Below, piece by piece: positions 1 through 8,766 of a stretch of DNA of 64,000 nucleotides. The stretch is taken from NCBI GenBank assembly GCA_027077795.1, contig JALWTT010000015.1, positions 62,001 to 126,000 of the forward strand, in the 5' to 3' direction. A program made the position numbers and the translations under genes. This stretch comes from Thermotogaceae bacterium (GTDB taxonomy: Bacteria > Thermotogota > Thermotogae > Thermotogales > Thermotogaceae). The notes under the pieces are model-generated. The model was given only the letters and a program-made list of their open reading frames with translations. It made no database searches and was not told where the DNA came from. The first letter of the stretch is position 1, and each line of letters opens with the position of its first letter.

Positions 1-2043
1 GCTCTGAATTCCTCTGATTTTTTGGCCGAACTTATGAAGCCTTATTTGCCCTCTGGAAAGTCAGCCGTTGATGTATGGGAGGAAGGATCCATAAGGCAAA
101 CTTGGGCGATAGAAAATCTTTGTGGAGAAGAAGAAGCTCCATCCGGGTTCAGTAGTTTCCTGGGCGGATTTGGGGCTACTGGTTCCGAGGAAAATGGCAA
201 GGAGAAGCTGACGAAATGCTTGAAAAATGTCATAAAGAAGTATGGGAAGCTTCCAAAGGTTGAGAGGGAAGTAGATTTCAACGACCTTTTTGCGAAATCC
301 CTCTTTCTCGCATATCTGGAGTTCTACCTCAAGCACTCCAAGTTAAGTCCAAGCTCTGTCATGGCCAGTAGCTCTCTGTCTCTAGTTTACTCTAGCTATG
401 CTAGATATGTAACATCTGAGATGAAGGACGCCGTAAAGCATATACTTCTTTACTACAGTGGAATGATAGATGAGCCAGTTCCGTTCAAACTCAAGGGAAT
501 AAAGTATGAGAAATGTGAAAAATGTGGTCCTTTAAGATATGAAGGACAAGACAAACTCCCTTACGTGGAAAGAGAGTATTACTATAAGGGTCTTTCTCTC
601 AAAGAAGTTCTGGGAAGTGCTGTCGGTATCTTGAAAGGCATGGATTTTAAAAACGACGATGATTTCAACTGGAAGGTCAGAATGGTGGCGTTTTTCGTAT
701 ACGATGATATGGTGAGGAAGAACCTTCTGGGGAAGCCCTTGTACAGAACGCTCAAGAACAACATGCTTGATATTTTGTCACACACCATATCCTATTATCT
801 TGGAGCTACCGATGTCAAACCACCCATAAAGCTAGACATGGACAGATACAAGACTATCTGTGGTGACCATGAATGCGTTTATGAGATGTTCAGGTACTCA
901 GCGATCGAGAATTTGGAGAAGCTTTTTGAGAATGGAAAGGTCATTTCGATCATAAACGACGCTCTGAGTAAAATGAGAAAAGCAGGTGTAAAGAATTTTG
1001 AAAGGTTCGCAAACGATGTCACCGATAGTGTTATAGATGCTCTGAGCCTGGAAGACACAAAGCAAGATCTCGCTAACATAGCCGCAAGAGCTGTTCCCAA
1101 AAGGATCAATTTGTGGTGGCTCAGATATGTGCTTTATGGATTGCTGATCTTCCTGGGTTGGAAAATGAGGAAGGTTAGGGTGATGTTTCTAATCTCGGTG
1201 ATTTTGGAATTTCTGTACGTTGCATTTTTCTTGGATCCAATTTCGCTAGGGGAAGGGATCTTATACTCGATCATAGGCTTTTTCACTCTTTCTTTTGCTT
1301 TCATGATAAGTCTGAGCAGGGTGAAAAAGAGATGGTTTGAGGTTCTCCTAGCGTCCCTTTTCGCAGTGTTCATATTTGTACCGGAGTTTCCACACCCTTC
1401 CAACTTATCCATGGACAAGAATTCGGGACTCCTCAGCTCCAGTTTTGCAAATCTCTTGAAAAACGATCTCTACGATGGAGAAAAATACAGAGAATTTTTG
1501 AAAGATCCACTGGTTGGATTCATGCCGGTATCGGAACTGGGAAGAACCATCGGTGTTCTCCTTTCAAGCGAGAATCCTCTCAAAGGAGGGAAATTCAGAA
1601 AGGCGGAGAGGTTAACAAGAAGAATAGCTATGTACTCAAACGATGAACTCAGAAGAGATTTCAGAGATTTTTTGGAGAAGAGGATAAGGTCGAAACCGGA
1701 ATTGAAAAAAGTGCTCGTCGATATAGTAAACTCCTATATAGGAAAGCCAGCGAAATCGCCGAGTGTGCTGAATTCGCAGACAATCAGAGGGTTGAGGGCT
1801 TTTGTGATTTTATCCATACTACTTTTCTTGTGGGTGATAGGCTTTAAGTCGAAGCTACTAGGCTTGACTTCTCTCGGCATTGGAATATGGCTCATGTTCG
1901 CACCTGCTACTTTTTTTGTTGAATATGGTGTTCCTGTTTTTCATGCTTCAGGTAACTTTTTCCCGGCTTCACAGATTTTGCTTATTGCTTTTTCCCTTTT
2001 TATCTTACTCAAGAAAACTTCTGAAGGGAGGTTGGAAGGATGA
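1..2043 (+). CDS. Unrecognised multi-spanning membrane protein, 5' end outside the window
   Basis: The reading frame is open from base 1, so the true start is probably upstream; the first in-window start codons are TTG at 22 and ATG at 34. About 680 residues are visible. The first half is charged and probably soluble, with one CxxC pair (CEKCG) near residue 155. Four hydrophobic segments follow at about residues 363-458. A second soluble stretch of about 130 residues comes next, then three C-terminal hydrophobic segments. The architecture resembles an envelope protein with a large extracytoplasmic part, but I recognise no family. Its stop overlaps the next gene as ATGA, so it is probably co-transcribed with the BMP importer. 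Any link to transport is inference. Confidence 0.7.
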   Translation, partial: ALNSSDFLAELMKPYLPSGKSAVDVWEEGSIRQTWAIENLCGEEEAPSGFSSFLGGFGATGSEENGKEKLTKCLKNVIKKYGKLPKVEREVDFNDLFAKSLFLAYLEFYLKHSKLSPSSVMASSSLSLVYSSYARYVTSEMKDAVKHILLYYSGMIDEPVPFKLKGIKYEKCEKCGPLRYEGQDKLPYVEREYYYKGLSLKEVLGSAVGILKGMDFKNDDDFNWKVRMVAFFVYDDMVRKNLLGKPLYRTLKNNMLDILSHTISYYLGATDVKPPIKLDMDRYKTICGDHECVYEMFRYSAIENLEKLFENGKVISIINDALSKMRKAGVKNFERFANDVTDSVIDALSLEDTKQDLANIAARAVPKRINLWWLRYVLYGLLIFLGWKMRKVRVMFLISVILEFLYVAFFLDPISLGEGILYSIIGFFTLSFAFMISLSRVKKRWFEVLLASLFAVFIFVPEFPHPSNLSMDKNSGLLSSSFANLLKNDLYDGEKYREFLKDPLVGFMPVSELGRTIGVLLSSENPLKGGKFRKAERLTRRIAMYSNDELRRDFRDFLEKRIRSKPELKKVLVDIVNSYIGKPAKSPSVLNSQTIRGLRAFVILSILLFLWVIGFKSKLLGLTSLGIGIWLMFAPATFFVEYGVPVFHASGNFFPASQILLIAFSLFILLKKTSEGRLEG

Positions 2044-3140
2044 AAAGACTTTTGGTAGTTCTCATGGTTGCCACTCTCGTGATTTCGGCTATGGCATTCA
2101 AAGTGATCATGGTCACCGATACGGGAGGACTCGGCGACAGGTCATTCAACGATGGAACATGGTCAGGTGTAGTCAGAGCTGCTAAAGAACTTGGACTTCA
2201 GTATGATGTCATTCAGTCATATGAGCAGGCGGACTACATACCGAACCTATCGAAAGCCGCCCAGCAGGCGAATGTGGTTTTCGCGGTTGGATTCATGATG
2301 ACTGATGCTTTGTTCAAGGTGGCCGCACAGTACCCGGATACGAAATTCGTCGGTATAGATATCGTTCCTCCTGAAGGTAAGAACCTTCCAAATGTTCTGA
2401 CGTTCACATTTAAGGAGCAGGAGGGAGCTTTCCTCGTAGGATACATTGCAGCTGCTATGACCAAAACACACATTGTAGGGTTTGTAGGAGGTATACCAAT
2501 ACCACCTGTTGAGAGGTACCGCTATGGATACGAAGCAGGGATTAGAACATATGAAGCCATACATGGTGTGAAGATAAAGATCCTCCGCGGGTACACCAAC
2601 GAATTCTCAGATCCTAAGAAAGGAAAAGATCTTGCCATGTCCCAGTTCGCCGAGGGTGCAGATGTGGTATTCCACGCGGCTGGTGCCTGTGGAAATGGGG
2701 TTATAGAAGCTGCAAAGGAGAAATTCTCCGAGCTTGTTGGAAAGGAAAACCCGACGCTTCAAGATTTCATAGATTACTACTACAAGACTGGAAAAGCTTA
2801 CTTTGCAATTGGCGTTGATGCAGATCAGGATTACATGGCACCTGGAGCAGTTCTGGCTTCCGCTATGAAAAGAGTCGACATGGCCGCTTACTATGCAGTC
2901 AAATGGGCTTATGAGGGGACTTTCGAGGGTGGACATGATGTCCTAGGTCTCGCTGAGGATGGGGTTGGAATAAGCCCGATGAAGTACACCAAGGGTATGG
3001 TCCCGAACACGGTTATAGCCGAGCTTACTCTTATAACGAACTCTATAAGAACAGGCGCATTCAAAGTTCCATCCACTCAAGAAGAACTTGACAACTTCAC
3101 CGTACCGAAATGGCTCCAGTTCCCGTGGACTAAGAAATGA
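2040..3140 (+). CDS. BMP-family (PnrA/TmpC-like) substrate-binding protein of a nucleoside-type ABC importer
   Basis: This 366-residue protein opens with a signal peptide of about 18 residues ending in an AMA-type cleavage site. It continues directly into the BMP fold with the typical TDTGGLGDRSFND start, which binds the ligand in PnrA-like proteins. There is no lipobox cysteine near the N-terminus, so the protein is probably periplasmic and not a lipoprotein. Members of the family bind purine or other nucleosides. The ATG overlaps the previous stop (ATGA) and follows a GGGAGG-type ribosome-binding site. The ATPase and two permeases of the same transporter follow. The exact substrate cannot be read from sequence. 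Confidence 0.92.
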   Translation: MKRLLVVLMVATLVISAMAFKVIMVTDTGGLGDRSFNDGTWSGVVRAAKELGLQYDVIQSYEQADYIPNLSKAAQQANVVFAVGFMMTDALFKVAAQYPDTKFVGIDIVPPEGKNLPNVLTFTFKEQEGAFLVGYIAAAMTKTHIVGFVGGIPIPPVERYRYGYEAGIRTYEAIHGVKIKILRGYTNEFSDPKKGKDLAMSQFAEGADVVFHAAGACGNGVIEAAKEKFSELVGKENPTLQDFIDYYYKTGKAYFAIGVDADQDYMAPGAVLASAMKRVDMAAYYAVKWAYEGTFEGGHDVLGLAEDGVGISPMKYTKGMVPNTVIAELTLITNSIRTGAFKVPSTQEELDNFTVPKWLQFPWTKK

Positions 3141-3145
3141 AGTGT

Positions 3146-3170
3146 GGCGGGGCGTTGCCCCGCCTTTGAG
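3146..3170 (+). terminator. Intercistronic hairpin after the binding-protein gene
   Basis: A perfect 8-bp GC-rich stem (GGCGGGGC / GCCCCGCC, bases 3146-3153 and 3157-3164) with a GTT loop lies 5 bases after the binding-protein stop and is followed by only three T residues. A weak terminator or 3' stabiliser in this place is common in ABC importer operons, where it lets the binding protein be made in excess over the membrane parts. The structure is visible in the sequence; the function is inferred. Confidence 0.6.
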
Positions 3171-3191
3171 AACCCACAAAGGAGTGGTCAG

Positions 3192-4724
3192 ATGTACGAA
3201 GAATACGCAGTTGTTATGAAAGGCATCGTCAAGAGATTTCCCGGAGTGTTGGCAAATGACCACGTCGACCTCTTCGTCAGGAAGGGGGAGATCCATGCGG
3301 TGGTTGGGGAGAACGGAGCTGGTAAAACCACGTTGATGAATCAGCTCTATGGTCTTCTTCATCCTGATGAGGGGGATATATACATATTCGGGAATAAAGT
3401 CATCATAAGAGGTCCAAAAGATGCAATTAAAAATGGCATAGGGATGGTTCACCAGCATTTCATGCTTGTTGGGAATTTGACCGTTGCCGAGAATGTTGTC
3501 TTGGGTTCCGAAACAACCAGAGGTGGGGTTATTTTCGATCTCAGAGAGGCCCGAAGAAAGGTGAAAGAGCTTTCGGAGAGATATGGGCTCCACGTCGACG
3601 TGGATGCCAAGATAGAGGATATCCCAGTTGGAATGCAACAGAGGGTTGAGATAATAAAAACCCTTTATAGGGGAGCGGAAATACTGGTATTCGATGAGCC
3701 GACAGCGGTTTTAACACCGCAGGAAACCGAGGAATTGTTCGAGGTTATGAGGAGGCTCAAGGCGGCTGGAAAAACTATGATATTCATTTCGCACAAGCTT
3801 AATGAGGTTATGGAGATATCCGATAACATAACGGTTATGAGACTGGGAAAAGTCACAGCTAATTTGGTTACGAGAGAGACAAATCCTCGGGAGATAGCAA
3901 GAGCTATGGTGGGAAGGGATGTCGTTCTAAGAGTTGAAAAACCTCCGCATGAGCCAAAAGAAGTGGTTTTCGAGGTGGAAGATCTGTGGGTTAAGGACAA
4001 CAGGGGATTAGACGCAGTCAGAGGAGTTTCACTCAAGGTAAGAGCTGGAGAGATAGTCGGTATAGCAGGTGTCGCTGGTAATGGACAATCGGAATTCGTT
4101 GAGGCCATAACGGGGTTGAGAAAAATCGAGAGAGGTAAAGTTACCCTCCTTGGAAGAGACATCACAGGACTTGATCCAAGAAGCCTTAGAAACATGAGGA
4201 TGACCCACATTCCAGAAGATAGACATAAGTACGGTATGGTTCTTCAATATCCAGCGTATTACAACATGATACTGGGTAAACATTGGTGGGAACCTTATTC
4301 GGTGAGGGGATTTCTCAATCATCCTGCAATATTTGAAGGTTCTAAAGAGCTGTTTGAGGAGTTCGATGTCAGACCAAGGAATGTCAACATGCTGGGTGGG
4401 AATTTCTCCGGAGGTAATCAGCAGAAGATAGTGGTTGCCAGGGAAGTAAGTGGTAACCCAAAATTCACAGCCATAGCCCAGCCCACAAGAGGACTGGATG
4501 TCGGAGCCATTGAATTCATACACAGAACGATTTTGAAGCTTCGTGAAAATGATGTCGCGATCCTTTTGGTGTCCATGGAACTAGAGGAGATTTTCTCACT
4601 GTCCGACAGGATTCTTGTGATGTACGAAGGTAGAATCATGGGCGAGGTCATGCCGGAGAAAACGACCGTCGAAGAAGTGGGATTGATGATGGCTGGAAAG
4701 AGACTTGAAGAGGTGAGGACGTGA
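3192..4724 (+). CDS. Double ABC ATPase of the BMP-type nucleoside importer
   Basis: At 510 residues this is the usual size for the duplicated ATPase of carbohydrate/nucleoside importers. The first half has a Walker A motif GENGAGKTT (about residues 39-47) and an ATP-binding DEPTAVLTPQE segment. The second half has the degenerate P-loop VAGNGQSE and the signature FSGGNQQK, both typical of this subfamily. I chose ATG 3192 because AAAGGAG lies 7 bases upstream and the family begins near that point. The frame also runs back to a GTG at 3144, but that would place the intercistronic hairpin inside the coding sequence. The stop overlaps the first permease start. Confidence 0.93.
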   Translation: MYEEYAVVMKGIVKRFPGVLANDHVDLFVRKGEIHAVVGENGAGKTTLMNQLYGLLHPDEGDIYIFGNKVIIRGPKDAIKNGIGMVHQHFMLVGNLTVAENVVLGSETTRGGVIFDLREARRKVKELSERYGLHVDVDAKIEDIPVGMQQRVEIIKTLYRGAEILVFDEPTAVLTPQETEELFEVMRRLKAAGKTMIFISHKLNEVMEISDNITVMRLGKVTANLVTRETNPREIARAMVGRDVVLRVEKPPHEPKEVVFEVEDLWVKDNRGLDAVRGVSLKVRAGEIVGIAGVAGNGQSEFVEAITGLRKIERGKVTLLGRDITGLDPRSLRNMRMTHIPEDRHKYGMVLQYPAYYNMILGKHWWEPYSVRGFLNHPAIFEGSKELFEEFDVRPRNVNMLGGNFSGGNQQKIVVAREVSGNPKFTAIAQPTRGLDVGAIEFIHRTILKLRENDVAILLVSMELEEIFSLSDRILVMYEGRIMGEVMPEKTTVEEVGLMMAGKRLEEVRT

Positions 4725-5764
4725 TGGAGAAATATTGGGGATTTATCATACCAGTGGTATCGGTTTTAGTTGCTCTGATAATAGCCGCTTTTGTGATACT
4801 GTCTGTGGGGAAAAGTCCTGTAGAGGCTTATATAATAATGGTGAAAGGTGCCTTTGGAAGCGCCGGTGCTATAGTTAATACGATAGTAAAAACCGCTCCG
4901 CTCGTGTTAACCGGACTCGCCGTTGGTTTTGGGTTCCGCGCGGGTGTTTTCAACATAGGTGCGGAAGGTCAGATGATAATGGGTGCTCTGACTGCAACCG
5001 CTGTTGGAATAAACCTGGGTTGGGCTCCACCTTACTTTGCACTCTCCTTGACCATAATATCAGGAATGCTCGCTGGTGCCGGTTGGGCTGCTATAGCGGG
5101 ATACTTGAAAGCTAAGACAGGAGCTCATGAGGTTGTTACGACGATAATGCTCAATTGGATAGCCACATATCTCTCCGCTTACATGGTTCAGGTTCCATTG
5201 GCGGTTGGTTCGGGAACCCCCAAAAGTCCTGAAATAGCCCCATCAGCTAAGCTCCCAGTCTTGATGAAAGTGGGGCCTCTAGAGATGAGCGCTGGGATAA
5301 TAATATCCGTTATAGCTGCTATTGTAATGTACGTGGTGCTTGAGAAAACAACCATGGGTTATGAAGTGAAAGCTGCTGGTTTCAATCCTTATGCTGCAGA
5401 ATATGGTGGTATAAGCATTTCAAAAAATATAACCATGAGTATGGCAATATCTGGGGCTTTGGCGGGACTTGCAGGGGTTGTTGAGCTCATGGGGGTTCAC
5501 CATAGGTTTTTGGGGACACTCTCCGGTGGTAAAGGATTTGATGGCATATCGATAGCCTTGATAGGCCAGAATCATCCCATAGGTATAATATTCGCTGCAC
5601 TTCTCATGGGAGCTCTTAGAACAGGTTCAAACGAGATGCAGTTTGCTGGGATATCGAAACACATAGTCATGATAATACAGGGTATAGTGATATTTCTCGT
5701 CGCAGCAGATAGAATCGTCAGAACCATGATACTCTGGAGAAAAAGGAGGAAGGTGAAAGCTTGA
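4724..5764 (+). CDS. BMP-type ABC importer permease, first subunit
   Basis: This 346-residue, very hydrophobic protein of the BPD_transp_2 class has about eight to ten membrane segments. It contains the family stretch GFRAGVFNIGAEGQMIMG near residue 65, typical of the NupP/YufP-like subunit. The ATG at 4724 overlaps the ATPase stop; a GTG one codon earlier (4721) is possible, but the AGGTGAGG ribosome-binding site is better spaced for the ATG. It should pair with the next gene to form the membrane channel energised by the double ATPase. Confidence 0.9.
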   Translation: MEKYWGFIIPVVSVLVALIIAAFVILSVGKSPVEAYIIMVKGAFGSAGAIVNTIVKTAPLVLTGLAVGFGFRAGVFNIGAEGQMIMGALTATAVGINLGWAPPYFALSLTIISGMLAGAGWAAIAGYLKAKTGAHEVVTTIMLNWIATYLSAYMVQVPLAVGSGTPKSPEIAPSAKLPVLMKVGPLEMSAGIIISVIAAIVMYVVLEKTTMGYEVKAAGFNPYAAEYGGISISKNITMSMAISGALAGLAGVVELMGVHHRFLGTLSGGKGFDGISIALIGQNHPIGIIFAALLMGALRTGSNEMQFAGISKHIVMIIQGIVIFLVAADRIVRTMILWRKRRKVKA

Positions 5765-6756
5765 GAGTACTAGAAGCACTACTGGATGTTTTCAGAAACC
5801 CGCAGTTTTACAGTATTTCGCTCACTGCTTCTACTCCTTTGATATTTGCCTCTCTCGGTGGGGTTTTTTCGGAAATCACCGGTGTTGTTAACATAGCCTT
5901 GGAAGGAATCATGCTGATGGGGGCCTTTGTTTCAACGGCGTTTACATACTACACAGGTGATCCGTGGATAGGAATACTCATGGCAATGGTGGTTGGGATG
6001 GGAGTTGCTTGGCTACATGCATGGGCTTCTATCAAATGGTGGGGAGATCAGATAGTTTCAGGTACGGCTATAATACTAATGGCCCAAGGTATAACTGGGT
6101 TTCTCATGAAACCCGTCTTTGGTCAAGTTGGTCAGACTGATCTCGAAAAGTTCAAAATGGTAAAGCATATAACTAGGGAGATAAATCCTATAATAAAGCC
6201 CATAAAGCTTCCGATACCTGAGAAGACGTTTTTAGGTCAGGCGATCGGGACTATAAGTCCACTTGTGATACTAGCTTTCGTTTCCGTGTTTATAGGCTGG
6301 TTCATAATATACAAAACAACTTTGGGACTGAGAATGAGATCCGTTGGGGAAAACCCGGAGGCAGCTGATACCCTAGGAGTAAATGTCTATGGAATAAGGT
6401 ATTTCGGTGTGATGATGAGTGGGGTTTTCGCATCCATAGGTGGAGCTTTCTTGAGTGTTGGTGATACCGGGATATTTAAGGAGCTTATGACAGGTGGCAG
6501 GGGATTCATAGCGCTTGCTGCAATGATACTGGGAAACTGGAACCCAATAGGAGCAATGCTGGCATCTATTCTGTTTGGAGCTTCTGAGGCATTTGCTAAC
6601 CAACTTCAAAGCAGTAAACTCATAGAAGTTTCCTCCTCGGTTAAGCCTCTATTTAACATGGTACCTTTTGTCGTCACACTGATAGTCATAAGCGGATTCA
6701 TAGGTAAAACCAGACCTCCTTCAGCAGATGGGGTTCCATACAAGAAAACCGATTGA
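5761..6756 (+). CDS. BMP-type ABC importer permease, second subunit
   Basis: This 331-residue BPD_transp_2 permease has the NupQ/YufQ-type signature (SLGGVFSEITGVVNIALEG near residue 30) and the conserved GENPEAADTLGV cytoplasmic loop. It starts with TTG at 5761, overlapping the previous stop (TTGA), behind an AGGAGG/AAGGTGA ribosome-binding region. It completes a four-gene importer. Its stop codon abuts the stop of the minus-strand gene that follows: TGA and TCA are adjacent and form TGATCA, with no terminator hairpin visible between them. Confidence 0.9.
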   Translation: MRVLEALLDVFRNPQFYSISLTASTPLIFASLGGVFSEITGVVNIALEGIMLMGAFVSTAFTYYTGDPWIGILMAMVVGMGVAWLHAWASIKWWGDQIVSGTAIILMAQGITGFLMKPVFGQVGQTDLEKFKMVKHITREINPIIKPIKLPIPEKTFLGQAIGTISPLVILAFVSVFIGWFIIYKTTLGLRMRSVGENPEAADTLGVNVYGIRYFGVMMSGVFASIGGAFLSVGDTGIFKELMTGGRGFIALAAMILGNWNPIGAMLASILFGASEAFANQLQSSKLIEVSSSVKPLFNMVPFVVTLIVISGFIGKTRPPSADGVPYKKTD

Positions 6757-7008
6757 TCAGATCTCGGAGAGGAATATCAAAATCTCTGCAACCGCCGTGT
6801 AAAGCTGCTGCGGTATTTCCTCCATAACCCCAAGTTCGTAGAGGTCATGTATTATCTCCGGAGAGCTCACAACTGGAACTCCAAATTTTTCAGCTATATT
6901 TATGATTCTCTCAGCAATCCATTCTTTCCCTTTCGCGACAACGAATGGAGCATCCTTGAGTGTCGGATCATATTTCAATGCAACTGCAAGCTTAGACACG
7001 GAATCCAA
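6757..7008 (-). CDS. Small FlhB C-terminal-like protein (YlqH type)
   Basis: The protein is about 83 residues long and matches the cytoplasmic domain of the flagellar/type III export switch FlhB. It has the opening AVALKYDPTLKDAPFVVAKG and the later VPVVSSPEIIHDLYELG. It lacks the membrane part and the NPTH autocleavage motif. Small stand-alone forms like B. subtilis YlqH are known; their role is unclear. The start is uncertain. TTG 7008 or GTG 6999 lies just after a GGGGGGAAGG ribosome-binding site, while the TTG at 7029 has none. It overlaps the FliK-like gene upstream, as ylqG and ylqH neighbour each other in Bacillus. Confidence 0.75.
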   Translation of the reverse strand: MDSVSKLAVALKYDPTLKDAPFVVAKGKEWIAERIINIAEKFGVPVVSSPEIIHDLYELGVMEEIPQQLYTAVAEILIFLSEI

Positions 7009-7792
7009 GACCCTTCCCCCCTTGAACAACGAATGCCCTACCCAAGATTTTCTCCAGCCTTTTTTGAAGTAATTCTACCTTTGCTTGATCCAAAGCCTTT
7101 TCTGGGACCACCTTTAATTTCGCCTCAGTTTTTCCCACGAGCCCCTCAACTAGTACTCTTCCATGTTCTTTGGATAGGTAATCTATTCTAATCATCGCTT
7201 TGGATTTGTTTATGAAAACTCTAGCTGGCCTCGGTTTCCCTCTGTACGATCTGAAGTAGTAAGGATGTGAAAATGTGTTCATCCAATCTCCAAAAGCTCT
7301 CAGGAAATCGGGTTTACCTATCCTGAGGTTCATACTTTCAAGTGCACGAACGGTGATATGACTGCATACACCTTGCGAATTTCCTTCACCTTTCTTGTAG
7401 TATTCCTCCAGTTTCTTGTAATACCACTTTGGAAGTTTTCCCAACCTTAAAAGAATCGATCTGGTGAGATCTACCAAGAAAGTCACATCTACTGGATCTG
7501 AAATTCCCATTTCCAAAAGTGGGACAACATCAACAAGTGGGGGGAGAGAAACTGTTGATTCCAAGATCACGCTTCCAACGAACGATGATGAGTTACCTTC
7601 TTTTCTGAATTCCAAGATCCATCCCTTGTTGGGAACTTTCTTTCCCCTCATTCTCAGGACCTTTTCCCCATTTTGAGTTCTCACCTTAACGTATTTTCCA
7701 AGTACGTCGATAACTCGCCCTGAAATCATCTCATTTATGTTATCGTCAATGATCAGGTTCTTTTCAGATAGTCTGTTATGTATTCTCTCCAA
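6992..7792 (-). CDS. Uncharacterised protein preceding the FlhB-like gene, possibly FliK/YlqG-like
   Basis: This protein of up to 266 residues has no signal peptide or membrane segment. An N-terminal stretch around GRVIDVLGKYVKVRTQNGE looks like a small beta domain. The C-terminal half (PARVFINKSKAMIRIDYLSKEHGRVLVEG, then AKLKVVPE) resembles the beta-rich C-terminal domain of the hook-length protein FliK. Position next to an FlhB-like gene supports a YlqG-type assignment, but I am not certain of the family. The start is either TTG 7792, with a 40-base overlap with the upstream gene, or ATG 7729, which has no clear ribosome-binding site. Confidence 0.6.
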   Translation of the reverse strand: MERIHNRLSEKNLIIDDNINEMISGRVIDVLGKYVKVRTQNGEKVLRMRGKKVPNKGWILEFRKEGNSSSFVGSVILESTVSLPPLVDVVPLLEMGISDPVDVTFLVDLTRSILLRLGKLPKWYYKKLEEYYKKGEGNSQGVCSHITVRALESMNLRIGKPDFLRAFGDWMNTFSHPYYFRSYRGKPRPARVFINKSKAMIRIDYLSKEHGRVLVEGLVGKTEAKLKVVPEKALDQAKVELLQKRLEKILGRAFVVQGGKGLGFRV

Positions 7793-8766
7793 ATGTCCTT
7801 CGTCATCACCAGAAATGGGACAGCTATCAGAATTCCTATGACTCCGTATATCTCGGATAGAGCGAGCATAGTTATCAAGACGACAAACCAGTTCAACTTC
7901 ACTCGTTCTCCCAGAACCCTTGGTGCCAGTATCCAGCCTTCAACCTGGTTGGCGATTGTGAGAACTATCAAGACCTTCAGGATTCCAAGCAGACCGTATT
8001 GCGATATGCCTATAAATATCGCTGGAACGCCGGTGATTATCACACCGAGGAAGGGTATGAAATCTGTGATCCCTGAGAGAATTCCCAAAAACCCAGCATA
8101 CTTTATTCCAGACAGCATCATACCACACCATACTATAAACCCCACTACTGTAGCGTTGAACATCTGCCCACCGACGAATTTCTTCATGTCCGAGTAAAGG
8201 CTCGCTATGAACCTGTAAGTCCTATCAAGAGTCGATTTTGGAAACATGTGAGGTATAGCATTTCTGAGCATGGGAAGAACTATGACGAGATATGCCGATG
8301 AGATGACAAGGAGTAGTGTGGCCGTGAATATATCGGGGATTTTTGACACCACAAAAGTGAGAGTTTTCCCGAGATAGGACACGAAGAGTTGGCCTATGTT
8401 GTCCATAGCACTTTTAAAAATCTGAACAGTTTCATCACCTTTTAGGTATGGGAATATGTCGGAGGGCTTTTTATTCATAAATTCTGAAACGAATGCGCTG
8501 ACGTTTCCCCACTGCTCTATGAGTATGGGAATCACTCTGTACATGGAGTAGCTGATTATTCCGAAGAAGATCAAACTAGCTAGCAGGACTGCAATCCATC
8601 TTCTGACTCTGAGCTTTTGAATCAAGTTGGATATGTTTTCGATTATCAGTGCAAACATTACCGCCAGGGAAAACGCTCCGGCAGTTGTCGGGATCAGCTT
8701 TAAGGCTATCATGTAAGACAGCAGGTAGAACAATATCCAGTAAAATGCCGGATCAAGTTTCTTCAT
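7753..8766 (-). CDS. AI-2E family transporter (PerM-like membrane protein)
   Basis: At 337 residues with about seven to eight hydrophobic helices, this has the layout of the AI-2E/PerM family (PF01594). An N-terminal pair of helices is followed by a long amphipathic region and then the conserved C-terminal block [22 protein letters not shown] near residue 240. Family members are proposed exporters or ion/solute antiporters, and the substrate cannot be told from sequence. The ATG lies inside the last codons of proS (14-base overlap), so translation is probably coupled to it. Confidence 0.85.
   Translation of the reverse strand: MKKLDPAFYWILFYLLSYMIALKLIPTTAGAFSLAVMFALIIENISNLIQKLRVRRWIAVLLASLIFFGIISYSMYRVIPILIEQWGNVSAFVSEFMNKKPSDIFPYLKGDETVQIFKSAMDNIGQLFVSYLGKTLTFVVSKIPDIFTATLLLVISSAYLVIVLPMLRNAIPHMFPKSTLDRTYRFIASLYSDMKKFVGGQMFNATVVGFIVWCGMMLSGIKYAGFLGILSGITDFIPFLGVIITGVPAIFIGISQYGLLGILKVLIVLTIANQVEGWILAPRVLGERVKLNWFVVLITMLALSEIYGVIGILIAVPFLVMTKDIWREYITDYLKRT

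Noticed and set aside
2943-3638. 231-codon open frame on the minus strand opposite the importer genes
   Set aside because: It spans two real plus-strand genes and the hairpin between them, has no ribosome-binding site, and its product has no family-like pattern.
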